From: Ornithodoros turicata
Taxonomy: Eukaryota; Arthropoda; Arachnida; Ixodida; Argasidae
Length of the DNA: 64,000 bases
Reading direction: 5' to 3'
NCBI RefSeq assembly: GCF_037126465.1
Contig: NW_026999320.1
Coordinates: 2,046,001 to 2,110,000, forward strand
How positions within the stretch are numbered: the stretch's first letter is position 1; each line of letters begins with the position of its first letter. The position numbers and the translations under genes were made by a program. This document shows, piece after piece, positions 12,102-24,451 of this stretch. The notes beneath the pieces are model-generated. The model saw nothing but the letters and a program-made list of their open reading frames with translations, had not been told where the DNA came from and ran no database searches.

Positions 12102-12519
12102 CATCAGAAATGTTTAACTACTATACAATGAGGACTACGCATAAACACAATGGAGGATATGTAGTTATAATAAGCAAATATTCCTTTTGCAAACTAAATC
12201 AAAGCAGCACACATAAACATAGATTCAATTCACAAAATGTACACGATGTTTTCATTAGCCATACTGAAAAACCTATCAGTCTATTCATAATGTCAATGCA
12301 TATCAGGCACTACAAATGGAAAGGGCATAGTTTAATTTTAGAAGTTTTTAGCTCATAATGAGACAAAACGCAAACTCCAAACACGAAAGATAATTTTTTG
12401 TTTAAATTTTCAAAGTCAAAACTGTACACTCTTTCTTAAGTTTTTTTTTAAGATCTAGATTAAAAAGCTATCTATACAGTCACACATTGTATACAAGATA
12501 TTTGTTTGCGCATTAATTG

Positions 12520-12650
12520 TGTTGGAACTCAAGGAGAGACAAAGAGAACCGGCTGGTTTGACGGCGAGAGCCCAACTGATTTATTTTCCGCGGCTACGCG
12601 GGCGCGAGATGATGAACGAGGATGATGATAGCACCGCTGGGGCTGCTACA
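12520..12650 (-). repeat. 3' LTR of the chimeric element
   Basis: 131 bp, TG...CA, identical by eye to 15117-15247. On the element's strand (minus) it contains AAAATAAATC, a possible polyadenylation signal. The purine tract next to it at 12651-12664 marks it as the 3' LTR. Confidence 0.85.
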
Positions 12651-12659
12651 TGGCTCCCC

Positions 12660-13948
12660 CCTCAGCGTAGCGGTTGGTTTCTGTCGGACGAGGTTTCCTA
12701 CGACAACGCATCCGATGGCAACGCAACAATCAAGGTGCTGGGCTTGTTGTGGGACCGGGACACAGATAGTCTCACCTTTTCGGTCAAACGAGCACTCACG
12801 TTGTCTGCGTCCCATCCTCCTACGAAACGTACGGTGCTCAAGACATTCTCCCTCATCTATGACCCGCTCGGCTATCTCGCACCCTTCATCGTAACCGCCA
12901 AGCTCCTGTTTCAAAATTTATGGCGCAAGTCGTTGCCATGGGACGCTGAGTTTGCAACGGAAGATCTTGTGGTCTGGGAGAAATGGAAGGCTGAACTGTC
13001 AGGCATCGATGCGTTGCACCTGTCGCGTAGCGTCTTTCCGGAGAGCAAGGCCCTGCTTGATGTGCATTGCTTCGCCGACGCTAGTCCCAAGGCCTACGGC
13101 ACAACAGTATACGTTCGCAGCCGCCCCAATAACGGCACGACTTCTACGCGGTTGCTTTTAGCGAGAGCCCGCCTAGCTCCATTGAAAGAACTCTCGTTGC
13201 CGCGTCTCGAACTGCTGGCATGCCTGCTGTCCACGCGTCTTTATCGCCATATCTCGACGGTAGAAGCCTTAAAGGTTGCCCCCGTTCACTTCTGGACGGA
13301 TTCAAGCATCGCGCTCCAATGGATTCAGTGCGACACGAACACTCGCCCCTCCTTTGTCAAGTCGATGGTGGCAAAAATCTTATCGTCTTCACGACCGGAA
13401 CAATGGCGGCACTGCAACGGACGCGACAACCCCGCAGACCTAGTGACCCGCGGCATCTCCGCCAGGTGCCTACGGAACAGCCCGCTGTGGTGGAGTGGTC
13501 CTCCCTGGCTGTCCGCAGGCGATATCGGCCCTCCTACAATTCCAGACCCAAATGGCAACGACACCTGCACGACGGTGAGCGCTGCACCGGAAGCTCCCGA
13601 TACCGAAGTGGTCGTTCATCCAGTGTCGGCCACGCAGAACTGGATGGACCTCTCAGCTTACAGCACCTTCTCTCGACTTCTCCGAGTTACGGCTTGGTGC
13701 GCTAGGTTCGTCCGCAACAGTAGGCCCCGCCAACCGTGTACAACGGGTCCACTTACGTCCGAAGAGCTTCGACACGCCGAAACCATATGGGTCTCACATG
13801 TCCAAACCGAAGCCTTTCGGGACGACATCTTGGCGCTCAGACACGGCAGCGTTGCTGCGACATCTTCGTCGGTACGTGTTTTCCAGCCATTTCTCGACGC
13901 CTCCGGAATACTGCGCATCGGTGGTCGTCTTCACCAGCAGCAGATTGG
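12660..13948 (+). pseudogene. BEL/Pao pol segment: end of reverse transcriptase, RNase H, start of integrase
   Basis: The frame is open throughout (430 codons). It begins with the C-terminal part of Pao reverse transcriptase (VLGLLWDRDTDSLTF, then TKRTVLKTFSLIYDPLGYLA, which is diagnostic of BEL/Pao), continues with a Pao RNase H (VHCFADASPKAYGTTVY; PLKELSLPRLELLA; FWTDSSIALQWI; NPADLVTRG), and ends in the integrase N-terminal region (GILRIGGRL). The YxDD part of the reverse transcriptase and the integrase catalytic core are absent. It starts directly after the LTR/purine tract and stops where the antisense gypsy segment begins. It has no start codon of its own and lies antisense to its host element. 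Confidence 0.8.
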
Positions 13949-13949
13949 G

Positions 13950-15058
13950 GTACGAGCTTCGGGGAAGGTTACGTCCTCAAGAATCAAGCTTGTCGACGTC
14001 GCCGATCGCAGAGACTTCAGTTCTTCGTCTTGGGCTTGAAGTTCGGCTAGCTGGTCAAGTGCAGGCGGCGCGGACGCAAGGGCGGAGAGGTCTATGTCAA
14101 CGCGGCTGAGGGCGTCGGCAACGGGGTTGAGGGGGCCGGATATGTGGCGGATGTCTGAGGTGAACTCTGCGATAAAGGCAAGATGTCGTTGCTCACGACC
14201 GCAGTAGTTGGCTCCGGAAGAACGGAATGCGTAGACGAGCGGTTTGTGGTCCGTAAAAATTGAAAAAGCACGGCCTTCGAGGAAGTGTCTGAAGTGCTTG
14301 ACGCTAAGGTAAATTGCGAGTAGCTCCCGACTGAAGGTACTATAGCGCGTTTCCGGTGGGCGCAACTTGCGGGAGAAGAATCCCAGGGGCTGCCATGATC
14401 CAGAATCCATGATCCTCTGCTGGAGGACCGCGCCTACGGCTGTGGAGGAAGCGTCCACCATGAGGGTGGTTGGTGCGCCATGTACCGGGTGCACCAGCAT
14501 GGTGGCGTTAGCAAGAGCTTCCTTGATGTTGGCGAATGCGGCAGAACTGTCAGCGGTCCAGGACAGAGACGAGGTGGCGGAGCGCTTGATGGACAGGAAC
14601 GATTCGAGTGGTCTTAATATCTCCGCACAGTGCGGGATGAAGCGGCGGTAGAAGTTGGTCATCCCCAAAAATGTCCGTAGCTGCTGCAAGTTGGTGGGTT
14701 GCGGAAAATCTATGATCGCTTGGATCTTGGATGGTAGAGGAGAAATGCCAGCCGAGGAAATGTGATGGCCCAGAAAGTCCAATTCGGGAACGCCGAACTC
14801 GCTCTTGTTAGCGTTGATGATTATGCCGAAATCGGTGAGGCGGGAAAATAGCTGGCGCAGGTCGGCGTCGTGCTGTTCGGGTGTTGGACTGGCCACAAGA
14901 ATGTCGTCGATGTAGGCATGGACATTCGGCAGGCCACGGATGACACGAAACCAGACAGCTGGGTTGCGGTCGAAATACGGGGGCAGCTTCACGGCGACGG
15001 CAGCCAGTGAAGACGTCGGGGATGGAGCAGAGCTGGTTTGCGGGTCCCCGAGAGGCAT
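13950..15058 (-). pseudogene. Ty3/gypsy gag-start fused to reverse transcriptase/RNase H, internally deleted
   Basis: One open frame of about 370 codons. Residues 1-45 look like a gypsy gag start (VKLPPYFDRNPAVWF). They run without a break into the reverse transcriptase catalytic motif YIDDILVAS, so most of gag, all of protease and the first half of the reverse transcriptase have been deleted in frame. There follow NFYRRFIPH, an RNase H with LMVDASSTAVGAVL, SRELLAIYLSVKHFRHFLEG and TDHKPL, and the ALSRVD end. The integrase is missing; the BEL segment replaces it. The product could not be active, but the open frame may be maintained simply because the insertion is young. Confidence 0.8.
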
Positions 15059-15116
15059 GGCGGAGCACGGGCCAAGGTTCTAGAATGTTCGGTCACGGAA
15101 CGTCCGGGTCACCAGT

Positions 15117-15247
15117 TGTTGGAACTCAAGGAGAGACAAAGAGAACCGGCTGGTTTGACGGCGAGAGCCCAACTGATTTATTTTCCGCGGCTACGCGGGC
15201 GCGAGATGATGAACGAGGATGATGATAGCACCGCTGGGGCTGCTACA
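15117..15247 (-). repeat. 5' LTR of the chimeric element
   Basis: 131 bp, identical to the 12520 copy. The internal side (15102-15116) reads CTGGTGACCCGGACG on the minus strand, as expected for a primer-binding site. Identity of the two LTRs indicates a recent insertion. Confidence 0.85.
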
Positions 15248-16439
15248 ATTGCTAAAATTTATCAGATCACATTTCAGAGCAGTGGATACTATCACACATC
15301 AGTAAGTGTTTAATTAAGATTTGAACTAATGCCGAAATTTACGAACTGAGTTGTACAAAGTGTAATTTCACAGCTTTAGCTCGCTCACTCTGACACGAGA
15401 AGGCTTTAAGAACTCTTTCATGATGACAGACTTTAATCGAATGAATTGATATTTTCTATATACACTATAACGTAATGCGAAATCTCAATGTCGTGCATAT
15501 AAAAGGAACGAATATTTTTCGAACGAAACTCGAAGAAATGGTCACCCGCGTCGTCGAATGCGTTTCGGCAACACGCCGGGCAACGTTTCCCGGACACCGT
15601 TCCGAAACCGAACGTGATTCGGCGCCAGACGCGTTAACTCGGCACCCCACACGAGCGTGTTGCTTTATTCCGGAAACCGGTTCGTCCACGCGGGTGACCA
15701 GTTTTAAGATAAATTTCGGTCGAAAAATATTCGTACCTTTTAATATGCACGGCATTGAGAATTCGCATTACGTTATAGTGTATGTAGAAAATATCAATCC
15801 ATTCGATTAAATTCTCTGTCATCATGAAAGAGTTCTTAAAACATTCGCGTGTCAGAGTAAGCGAGCTAAAGCTGTGAAATTACACTTTGTACAACTCAGT
15901 TCATAAATTGCGGCATTCGTTCAAAACTTAATTAAACACTTACTGATGTGTGATAGTCTCCACTGCTCCAGAATGTGATCTGATAAATTTTAGCAATTAA
16001 TGCACAAACAAATATCTTGTATATCTTGTATACAATGTGTGACTATATAGACAGCTTTTTAATCTATATCTTTAAAAAATTGTAAGAAAGAGTGTACAGT
16101 TTTGACTTTGAAAATTTAAACAAGAAAATTATCTTGTGGGTTTGGAGTTTGCGTTTTGTCTCATTATGACCTAAAAACTTCTAAAATTAAACTATGCCCT
16201 TTCCATTTGTAGTGCCTCATATGCTATAATATTATAAATGGACTGATAGTTTTTCAGTATGGCCAATGAAAACATCGTGTACATTTTCTGAATTGGATCG
16301 ATGTTTATTTGTGCTGCTTTGATGAAGTTTGCAAAAGGAATATTTACTTATTATAATTACATATTTTCCGTTGTGTTTATACATAGTCCTCATTGTATAG
16401 TAGTTAAACATTTCTGATGTCAGTTTTGTGATTCGATTC

Positions 16440-17842
16440 TCCCAAAATCTGATTGCAATTGTGTGCCGTGTGTTACGATGGTTAGAATTGTAGACTGCAC
16501 CTGCACGTCATGCTTGTCCATCACTTTCTTCGCGTCATTTGATAATAGATTCCTTTCGACATATATTGGCAACTGTCCAATCGTTTGAGAAATATATACA
16601 CTGGCAATTTAATTCGTAAAATAAGCTTTCCCAAAATATTAGTGATCCTCTTTTGTAAACAAAGATTGATGCAACATGGCTCGAAATTTCAATTAGCGAT
16701 TCTTCTTCTACAATTCTGTCATTCAGATGTTGGGGTTGTATAGAGTGTGGTCGTGTAAAATCTCTGATTTCCAGCGCTGATTCCATGCGAGGATCCTTGT
16801 ACATAGTGTAGAATAACGTCTCTTTATCAATCTCCAATCTAATCATAAGCTGTTTTCGTTGCAATGTGTAGAATACATTACATTGATGACAAATATTATA
16901 TTTGTTATTTCAGTGATACACTTGTTTATTTCGGTAAACTACAGTTCTATTCCGAACTCTGATTTTTTCGTTTGTTGTCTTGATTGATGAATTCCGAAGA
17001 CATCAAATGGTTTATTATTGGGCACTTGAATCCGGCGTTGATTAACGCAGGCGATACGTTGTCGCCGTGTTTGTATTGCTTCAGCAACTTGCACCTTGTT
17101 GCGATGAACTTCCACAGTCTCTTATTGATGTTTCCTTTCTTTGTTTGAAGATTCTTGAATGGCGTACAACAGAGTATTAGATGAAAATCGTCCGGTGGTT
17201 CACCACAATTGATATGATTGTTGAGTTTCAATAAGTGATGATACATCAGACCTTGTAAGACGATATTGAACTTCTGTTCATTCGGCATCATTGCAAGAAC
17301 TGGTAGAAGAAAATAAATCTGTAAAGGCTCCAGTGGAACATATCACGTGATAAGATTTTTTAATGCAGTTTCCATTTCAGCCGTTAGGTGTAATTTCAAG
17401 AAATCCGTAATGAATCGCGCGATATAGACTGCTTGTATATGATAATTTGATCTGATTGCTTTCTTGATTAATGCGATGCCCATTGCAATGATTACAATTA
17501 CAGCTGGTCTAGTGTGTTTCAATTCTTCTTCAGCAAACTTCAAAAACTCCACCATCATCGCAGCGGCCCTTCCGATGTTGATGTACAAATATTTTTATAA
17601 CTATTGTAGATTCGGCATACAAGTACTTGCACCTTCAATTCCGTAATTTGAATCATATCCGCGAATACGACCATGTCTAAGACATATTGAAATGCTGTCA
17701 TAATAGAATCATTTCGCTGCTCTTCTTTTTCGAAGCAGCTTTTTATCATGTCCCCAAACGCCCTATGGTAGCGCGTGCAAAGTCCGTCCATCTCTTCAAT
17801 GTAAAGTAAATGTCTGTTCTGTTTTCGAGTGTGCCTGTACAC
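16440..17842 (-). pseudogene. Broken unidentified gene in right arm, partner of the left-arm copy
   Basis: Read on the minus strand, 17842-17555, 17588-17343, 17291-16947 and 16864-16535 give the same series of peptides as the left arm. This copy has longer open stretches: 114 codons at 17291-16947 against 110 at 11246-11578 with a different C-terminus, and 109 codons at 16864-16535 against 62. The protein similarity between the arms across differing frameshifts supports former coding. No family is assigned; a possible caspase-like core (IVTHG near 16455-16480) is the only hint. Confidence 0.3.
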
Positions 17843-19898
17843 TTAATTAAAAGCATATCTATGCTCATTTTATTGTTTAAAAATTATTATCTGGTTTAAA
17901 ATGTTATTAATATGAACCTGTCGTGATAATTATAGAAATTGATTTACAAAACGATGCGATGTGTAAGGAAAAACGTGTGCTTTCAATGATTATACGTACA
18001 AGACAGCGCTAGAGACCCCCATTCCCTAACTTAACTTGCAGGAGTCAGTTTATGGCTTTCAACTATGCATTGTATACCAAGACCATTGTTCGATTCCCCT
18101 ACTTCCTGCGGGCGTAACCTTAACGAAAGTGTACGGGTACTTTACGGCCTTGCGGATTCCCTCTCTTTTCGTTTCCACTAGTGTGTCCCGAATGAAAACG
18201 ACAAGTTCGCGCTGCGTGGTTACGATAAATGTTTGCCTAAATTAATTACTGCTTTTTACTTTATTTCAGATGATAATTCGATTGATATTAATAAAAATAT
18301 TCTACTAGTTGGGAATGTATTTTTGAGCTGTGTGTGTGTTGATTTCCGGTGTAGGAAGCTTTTATAATAATTTGCATTTCAGATGAGTTGTTTGTTTGTG
18401 GCTTCTGCGTGTAGAAATTACTGTTGCAAAGTTATCAGAAAAAAATGATGTAACTAAATTTGTTTTTCGTTTTCTAATTAGTATCGTTTCTATCAATGAA
18501 TAAACTTGACTTTCACTCACTCGATTGATATTTTGTGAGTTGAGAATAATGTATGCATGATAGTTGTGTCTGGTCTGAAGTACATTAAATGCAACATTTC
18601 TCGTTTTGATTGAGTAGTGTTTCCATCGATAATATTTCTCGTTTGCTTAGATAATGTTTCTCTAAAACCAGTTTGCCCTGACATGGAAGTCCGTTCTCAA
18701 AGTTATTTATTTATCGCGTGCTATTGTTTGTTTTTGATAGAATTCTTGTTGTGTCCTTGAGAATCGAACAATTCTTACGTCTATTTGCGATAGTTGATCA
18801 ATAAAAAAATTCGCCTCTGTACACTGGTCCTAAGCATATTTCCATTTGGATGAAAGAATGTGAAAGAGAGGGAGAGAGAGTTCCCTGCCCCATAGATTGA
18901 CAAAGGACGTTGGGTTTCTTCGCTTTGGGCTGTATAGAGGGACAGAGAGATAGAGTGACCTCCACCGCTCTCAAGTAGCAAAGATTGGCTGTACTGTGTA
19001 AAGCTTGTCTGTACTGTGTGTGTTGGATACCTCTGTCAAGGTAACGTTTATAGTGCCTGAGTAGGACGAAAATTGTATATTGTTCCACTAGATTAGGTTG
19101 CAAGGATTATTTTATGATAGTTCAAAAGATAGATTACTTCCATTTCAATTTATTAAATTTGTAATGTTTCTTGTTTGATAGTTTGTTTCGCTGTCATTTT
19201 CCAGTCTGTTGTTTACACGTTGGCAGAGAGTGTTTCTCTGCTATTTATCCGTGCATGTTTCTCGTTTTGATTGATTGTTTTTCAATTATTTATCCTTTGT
19301 GTACCTCTTGTTTACGTGTTAGATGGTGCATTGTTTTGGCTCTCTATTAGCTGTTGATCGTGTTTCTCATTATTTCCTTGCGTGTGTGCTATTCACTTCA
19401 TAATAAATTGAATAATTGTGTCGTGTTGGAATATTCAACTTAGCTACCCATATTCTTTATTACGTGTCTTGCGTTCTTTGTTTTCTTTTTGGATGAATTT
19501 TTCTTTCAATTTAGCGTCCCAAAGATAGATTATTTCCAGTTCGATTTATTAAATTTGTAATGTTTCTTGTTTAATAGACTGTTTTAATATTATTTTCCTT
19601 CATGTGTCTGTTGTTTACACGTTGGCAAATGCGAAGTTTAGAGTGTTTCTCTGCTATTCAGTGTTAAGTGCGTGCATGTTTCTCGTCTTTGTGTACCTCT
19701 TGTTTACGTGTTGGATGGTGCATTGTTTTGGCTCTCTATTAGCTGCTGACCGTGTTTGATTAATTGTGTCGTGTTGAAATATTCAACTTAGCTTCCTATA
19801 TTCTTTATTATGTCTATTGCGTTCCTTCTGCTTTTTTTTGTCAGTTTTGCTCTCAACTTAGCTTGCCATATTCTTTATTTGTGTATTGTGTTTCTTCC

Positions 19899-20073
19899 TG
19901 TAACAACTGTGGCACACCGTGCCTACAGACGTTTATTCAGGAACAAGACAGGTACAATAATCATCAGACACAGTGTCTCGCGCATCGTTATCACCTCGGT
20001 GGGCGTAGCCGCCTTGTCGTATCAATTGACCTTCAAGGGTACGCTAACCGCTATCACAAGAGCCATCGTTACA
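19899..20073 (-). repeat. 3' LTR of the gypsy element
   Basis: TG...CA, 175 bp, next to the polypurine tract at 20074-20089. It differs from the 5' LTR at two sites (TAACAACTG against TAATAACTG; CAGTGTCTC against CAGTATCTC). Confidence 0.9.
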
Positions 20074-20225
20074 TTCCTTCCCCCTTTTAGCAAACCACAA
20101 TAATCCACTTCTTTCAATGTGCCGCACACTTATCAGTGATAATGACAATAACACGATAATGTTGTACATGCTTCAAAGTTTCTGTTCAGACACCAAAAGA
20201 TGCATACAAGTGATTCGATACAGTG

Positions 20226-23200
20226 CTACTTATAGGTTAAACGTTCAGGTGGCTTCCTGATCCGTGCGCTACGTCTTAGCACTGTATTCTCATCCTGAGC
20301 ACTTGCAGAGGAAACACAGCTTTCATTACTAACTGCCTGATCAGTCACACTTGGTTCATTGCTTGGCTGACAAACATCAACTGGCCAGCTTGCAGGCTGT
20401 AAATGAGACGCAATATTGGCGCGCAAGTGATCTGCATGCACCACACGTTCGACTTCTCCTAACTTCACAACGTACAACACGGAAGATAGTACTTTGATCA
20501 CAATGCCATGAACCCATTTTTCACTTTCACCACGCACTGTTTTTACGTACACATTCTCCCCGTCACAGAAGCGACGCTCTGTGCCCCTACTCGTGTTACG
20601 CAATTCCTTGATATGCGTTGCCTTCGTTTTCATCGCTCCTTGGAAGTCTGGCTTTAACATCGAAAGTTTCGTGCGCAGAGTTCGTCCTAAAAACAGTTCA
20701 CTCGGGGTCCTACCCGTGAAGGAGTGTGGTGTCGCACGGTACGTGAATAAGAACTGGTCGATACGGTGCCGCAACGTTCTCTTTTCCTCTCTGTGGCGAT
20801 CTTCTGTTAGAGACTTCAACAGAGATTTCTTTAGGGACTGCACCATTCTTTCTGCTGCTCCATTCGACTGTGGATGGTATGGTGGGCTGCAAGTGTGTCG
20901 TACCCCGTTTTTCCGCAAAAAGTTCTCAAATTCTTTCGAACGGAAGGGGGGGCCATTGTCCGTAACCACCTCTAACGGCAGTCCGTATCGCGCAAAAGTG
21001 GTACGCACTTTTTCGATTGTCCGAGAGGCGTTCGTTGATGGCATCATTTCTACTTCCACCCATTTTGAGTGAGCGTCGACTATGATTAACAGATGAGACC
21101 CCTCGGTTTCCGCAAAGTCCATGTGGACCCGTTCCCATTTCCTAGCCGGGTAGGCCCATGGTTGCAGTGGTGCTGCTGGCTGCACGTTTTGCATGCTTTG
21201 ACATACGCTGCAGTTTCTTGTTATGTCTTCCAGGTCCCGATCAATTTTCGGCCACCATACTAATGTCCGTGCCAACATTTTCATTCTGCTGACACCAATG
21301 TGGTCTTCGTGCAGTAAATCCTTTACTTGGTTCTGAAGTGCACCGGGTACTACTATGCGGCCGTTCCACAGCAAGCACCCACAGTCTACGGAGAGATCCT
21401 CTTTTCTTACTTCAAATGGCTGGAATTCTTCCGGTAGCCTTTTTCGGTTCCACTTCTTTGGCCAACCTTGCTGAGTAAATTCTCGAACTTTACGTAACAT
21501 ATTGTCTTTCGTCGTTTCGCACTCAACTTCCTTCGCCGTCAAGGGAAAATCCTTCAATGGTGAAACGTAATTTGTGGCTTCTTTGTGCACCGCCACGGTG
21601 CGTTGCAATGGTACCCTGGAGAGGCCGTCGGCATTTCCTAGGTCATCACCTTTACGATACTTCACGGTGAAGCTGTAGGCCGCAAGCACATTAATCCACC
21701 GCTGTACTCTAGCTACTGCGACCGGACTTGTATGCCTTTGTTGGCTGAATATTTGTGTCAAAGGCTGATGATCTGTAATGATTTCAAATGTCCTCCCATA
21801 TAGGTACTTATGGAACTTCTGAATTCCATACACGATTGCAAGCGCTTCACGCTCAACTTGAGCGTAATTACGTTCTGCATGGTTCAATGTTCGCGAAGCG
21901 AACGCTACCGGCTTCTCTATTCCGTTGATAACATGCGACATCACCACACCTAAGCCGTAACATGACGCGTCACAGGTCAGACGAAGTGGCCTGCGAGGGT
22001 CATACAGTTCAAGGACTACGTCATTACAAAGTAGCTGCTTCGCGTCTTCGAAGCTTTTCTGGCAGGCCACTGTCCACTTCCAGGGGATACCCTTACGCAG
22101 CAGACGATGTAGTGGTTCTATTGTTGTAGCAATATTTGGCAGGAAACGACCGTAGTAGTTCAATAAACCGAGAAAGGCTTTCAACTCTGTCAGGTTTCTC
22201 GGCCGTGGTGCTTTGGCGATAGCTTCAATGTGTTCCTTTGTGGGACGAATCCCTTTACCGTCGATTTCGTCTCCTAAATACTTCACCGAGTTTTGGAAGA
22301 ATTGACACTTTGATTTATTGACACGAATGTTATGCGCTTGCAGCCTTGCAAGGACGGCGTTCACACGTTCGTTGCACTCGTGATAATCTTTTCCCGAGAT
22401 TAGCACGTCGTCGAGATAACATACAGTTCCTGGTACGTCGCGCAGTATTTGGTCCATAACGGATTGGAAAATGGCTGGTGCACTAGCGATTCCGTAAGGT
22501 AATCGTGTGAACCTGTACAAGCCCAGATGCGTATTAATGGTCAAAAGCTCTTGGGAGTACTCATCCATCCCCAATTGCAAATATGCTTTTGCCAGATCCA
22601 ATACGGTAAAACACTCTCCGCCTGCTAAGTTTGCAAAGACGTCCTCGGGGAGCGGTAGGGGATAGTGGTTCACTTTCAAGCACGGGTTAACAGTTACCCG
22701 ATAATCGCCACACAGCCTAATCTTGTTAGATTCCTTCTTGGGAACGATGACTAATGGCGTGGCTCAATCGCTTGTTTGTAAGCGGTACAATATACCGTCA
22801 TTTTCCATGGTACGTAGCTCATCTTCCACTTTTTCCCGTAGGGCAAAAGGCACGGTTCTAGCCTTGCAGAATACTGGTCTCACATTTTCTTTCAGCGTCA
22901 AGGTCCCGGTATAGCCTCTAATGTTGCCGAAGCTTTTCTCGAACACGTTCTTGTACTTGGTGAACCTATTTTCTGGGTCGCCCTCACGAATATGGCTAAT
23001 AGTATTCCAATCGAGCCTAACCTCCGTTAGCCAATTTCGTCCCATCAACGTGGGCATGCGGCAACACTTTCTCTGCCGCACTACCACCAGCGGAAGCCTG
23101 TATTCTTTGTCTTCGTTTACTACGTCGACTTCAAATGTGCCTTTAACTTGCAGCGGGGTTCCGTTATAGGTGGTTAGCCTTATGTCCGACTCTGTGCACG

Positions 23201-24179
23201 GAACGCTTCCAAACACTCGTTCTAGCTCCCGTTCTGAGATAATTGAAACTGCAGAGCCTGTGTCAATTTCCATTGGTAACTCTTTACCATTGACATTCAT
23301 GTGCACCACATACGGCTTATTAATTTTGCCCTTGACAGCGAAAAGTTCTCTCTCTAGTTCCACATGGGACATGGCGCTGCTTTTCTTTCTACACATCTTT
23401 GCTACATGTCCAATTTTTTTACAAGAGTAGCACTTACTTCGTTTATGCGGACAGATGTGCGGTGCATGTCCTTGACCACATCGATAGCACTGACTAGTTC
23501 TTTTCTTCTCTACTAACTTCTGCGGTGACTTGTCTCGTTTGGGTTCCCGTCGAGCATTTCTGCCGTGCCATTTGACAGACGTGTCGATGTCACTGGTCCC
23601 TGTAGATGCACCGTCAAGCTGTAGTCCCTTTGACTGCCCCTCGGCAGCCTCCATCGCTGTTGCCATTGATACAGCTTTATCGAACTTATACTCCTGGCCG
23701 TCGTCACTCGCAAGTAACCGACAGCGAATATTCCCATTTCGTAGTCCACATATGAACCTGTCTCGTAGGGCCCTGTCCAGGTAGGACCCGAAGTCGCAAG
23801 TGGCTGCCAGCTTCCGAAGGGCCACGACGAAGTCCGACACAGTCTCGCCTTCCCCCTGCACTCTACGTTGAAACTCGTAGCTTTCTGAAACCACAGAGCG
23901 CTTTGGCTTGTAGTGCTTCTGAAGCGTTTCAACAATGTCAGCTAATGCCGTCTCGGAGGCAGTTTTCGGATACAGCAGATTTCGCAGCGTAACGTACGCA
24001 ACTTCTCCCAGCACTGTGATGAATACTTGCTTCTTTGTCTCGCCAGTGAACCCATTGACGGCGCTGAAAGCTTCAAACCGTTCGTAGTACACGTCGAAGT
24101 TACCGGACACTGTAACGAACTCTGGCATAGAGCCGATAAGGTTCCGGAAGCCCTCTGTCCTTTCTTCTGGTTTCGACAT
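20226..24179 (-). pseudogene. gag-pol: Gypsy Gag-Pol polyprotein with a single premature TGA
   Basis: The frame starts at ATG 24179 (MSKPEERTEG), the first Met inside the internal region. Order along it: a capsid-like Gag; two CCHC knuckles (about 23495-23395); aspartic protease EIDTGSAVS (about 23270); reverse transcriptase with LPYGIASAP and VCYLDDVLIS (about 22400); RNase H (LTCDASCYGLGV; VEREALAIV; IITDHQPL); zinc-binding integrase N-domain ending CSVC (about 21200); integrase core HMDFAE, VVTDNGPPF and NGAAERM; basic tail ending at 20226. At 22764-22766 a TGA stands where the family has Trp (SDxATPLVIVPKK), and the downstream 818 codons are in the same frame. So this is one base change from a full-length polyprotein of about 1,317 codons; as it stands it makes Gag-protease only. 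Confidence 0.9.
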
Positions 24180-24276
24180 TTTGGAGAGCACGTTTGGAGA
24201 AACGTTTCGTCGTTGCTCACCTTTCGAGGGTTCACGCGTTGGATGCTGTAGTCTTGAGGCCCATCTTCGTCGCCAA

Positions 24277-24451
24277 TGTAATAACTGTGGCACACCGTGC
24301 CTACAGACGTTTATTCAGGAACAAGACAGGTACAATAATCATCAGACACAGTATCTCGCGCATCGTTATCACCTCGGTGGGCGTAGCCGCCTTGTCGTAT
24401 CAATTGACCTTCAAGGGTACGCTAACCGCTATCACAAGAGCCATCGTTACA
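24277..24451 (-). repeat. 5' LTR of the gypsy element
   Basis: TG...CA, 175 bp, next to the primer-binding site on its internal side (24260-24276). The palindrome arm sequence resumes at 24452. Confidence 0.9.

Larger units (their letters stand above)
12520..15247 (-). mobile_element. Chimeric LTR element: Ty3/gypsy backbone (minus) carrying an antisense BEL/Pao pol segment
   Basis: Two identical 131-bp terminal repeats (12520-12650, 15117-15247) begin TG and end CA, flanked by ATTG at 12516-12519 and 15248-15251. The element's own strand is minus: a tRNA-primer-site-like CTGGTGACCCGGACG lies next to the 15117 repeat, and a purine tract TGAGGGGGGAGCCA (minus) abuts the 12650 repeat. Inside, 15058 down to about 13950 is gypsy pol on the minus strand, while 12660 to about 13945 is BEL/Pao pol on the plus strand. 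The right arm of the surrounding palindrome has the uninterrupted target, confirming the 4-bp duplication. The element has no integrase of its own and must be mobilised in trans. Confidence 0.85.
19899..24451 (-). mobile_element. Near-complete Ty3/gypsy LTR retrotransposon
   Basis: 175-bp LTRs at 19899-20073 and 24277-24451 differ at two positions by eye (about 99% identical), so the copy is young. On the minus strand the primer site TTGGCGACGAAGATGGG follows the 24277 LTR and a polypurine tract AAAAGGGGGAAGGAA precedes the 20073 LTR. A single gag-pol frame fills the interior. It is inserted in the right arm of the palindrome; the left arm near 8730 gives the empty site (TTTCTTCCGTTTCATG), which shows that only one base (C) is duplicated rather than the expected 4-5. 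Confidence 0.9.

Noticed and set aside
12519..14039. Independent BEL/Pao element
   Set aside because: It lies within gypsy-type LTRs, without its own LTRs, primer site or catalytic YxDD; it is a captured segment.
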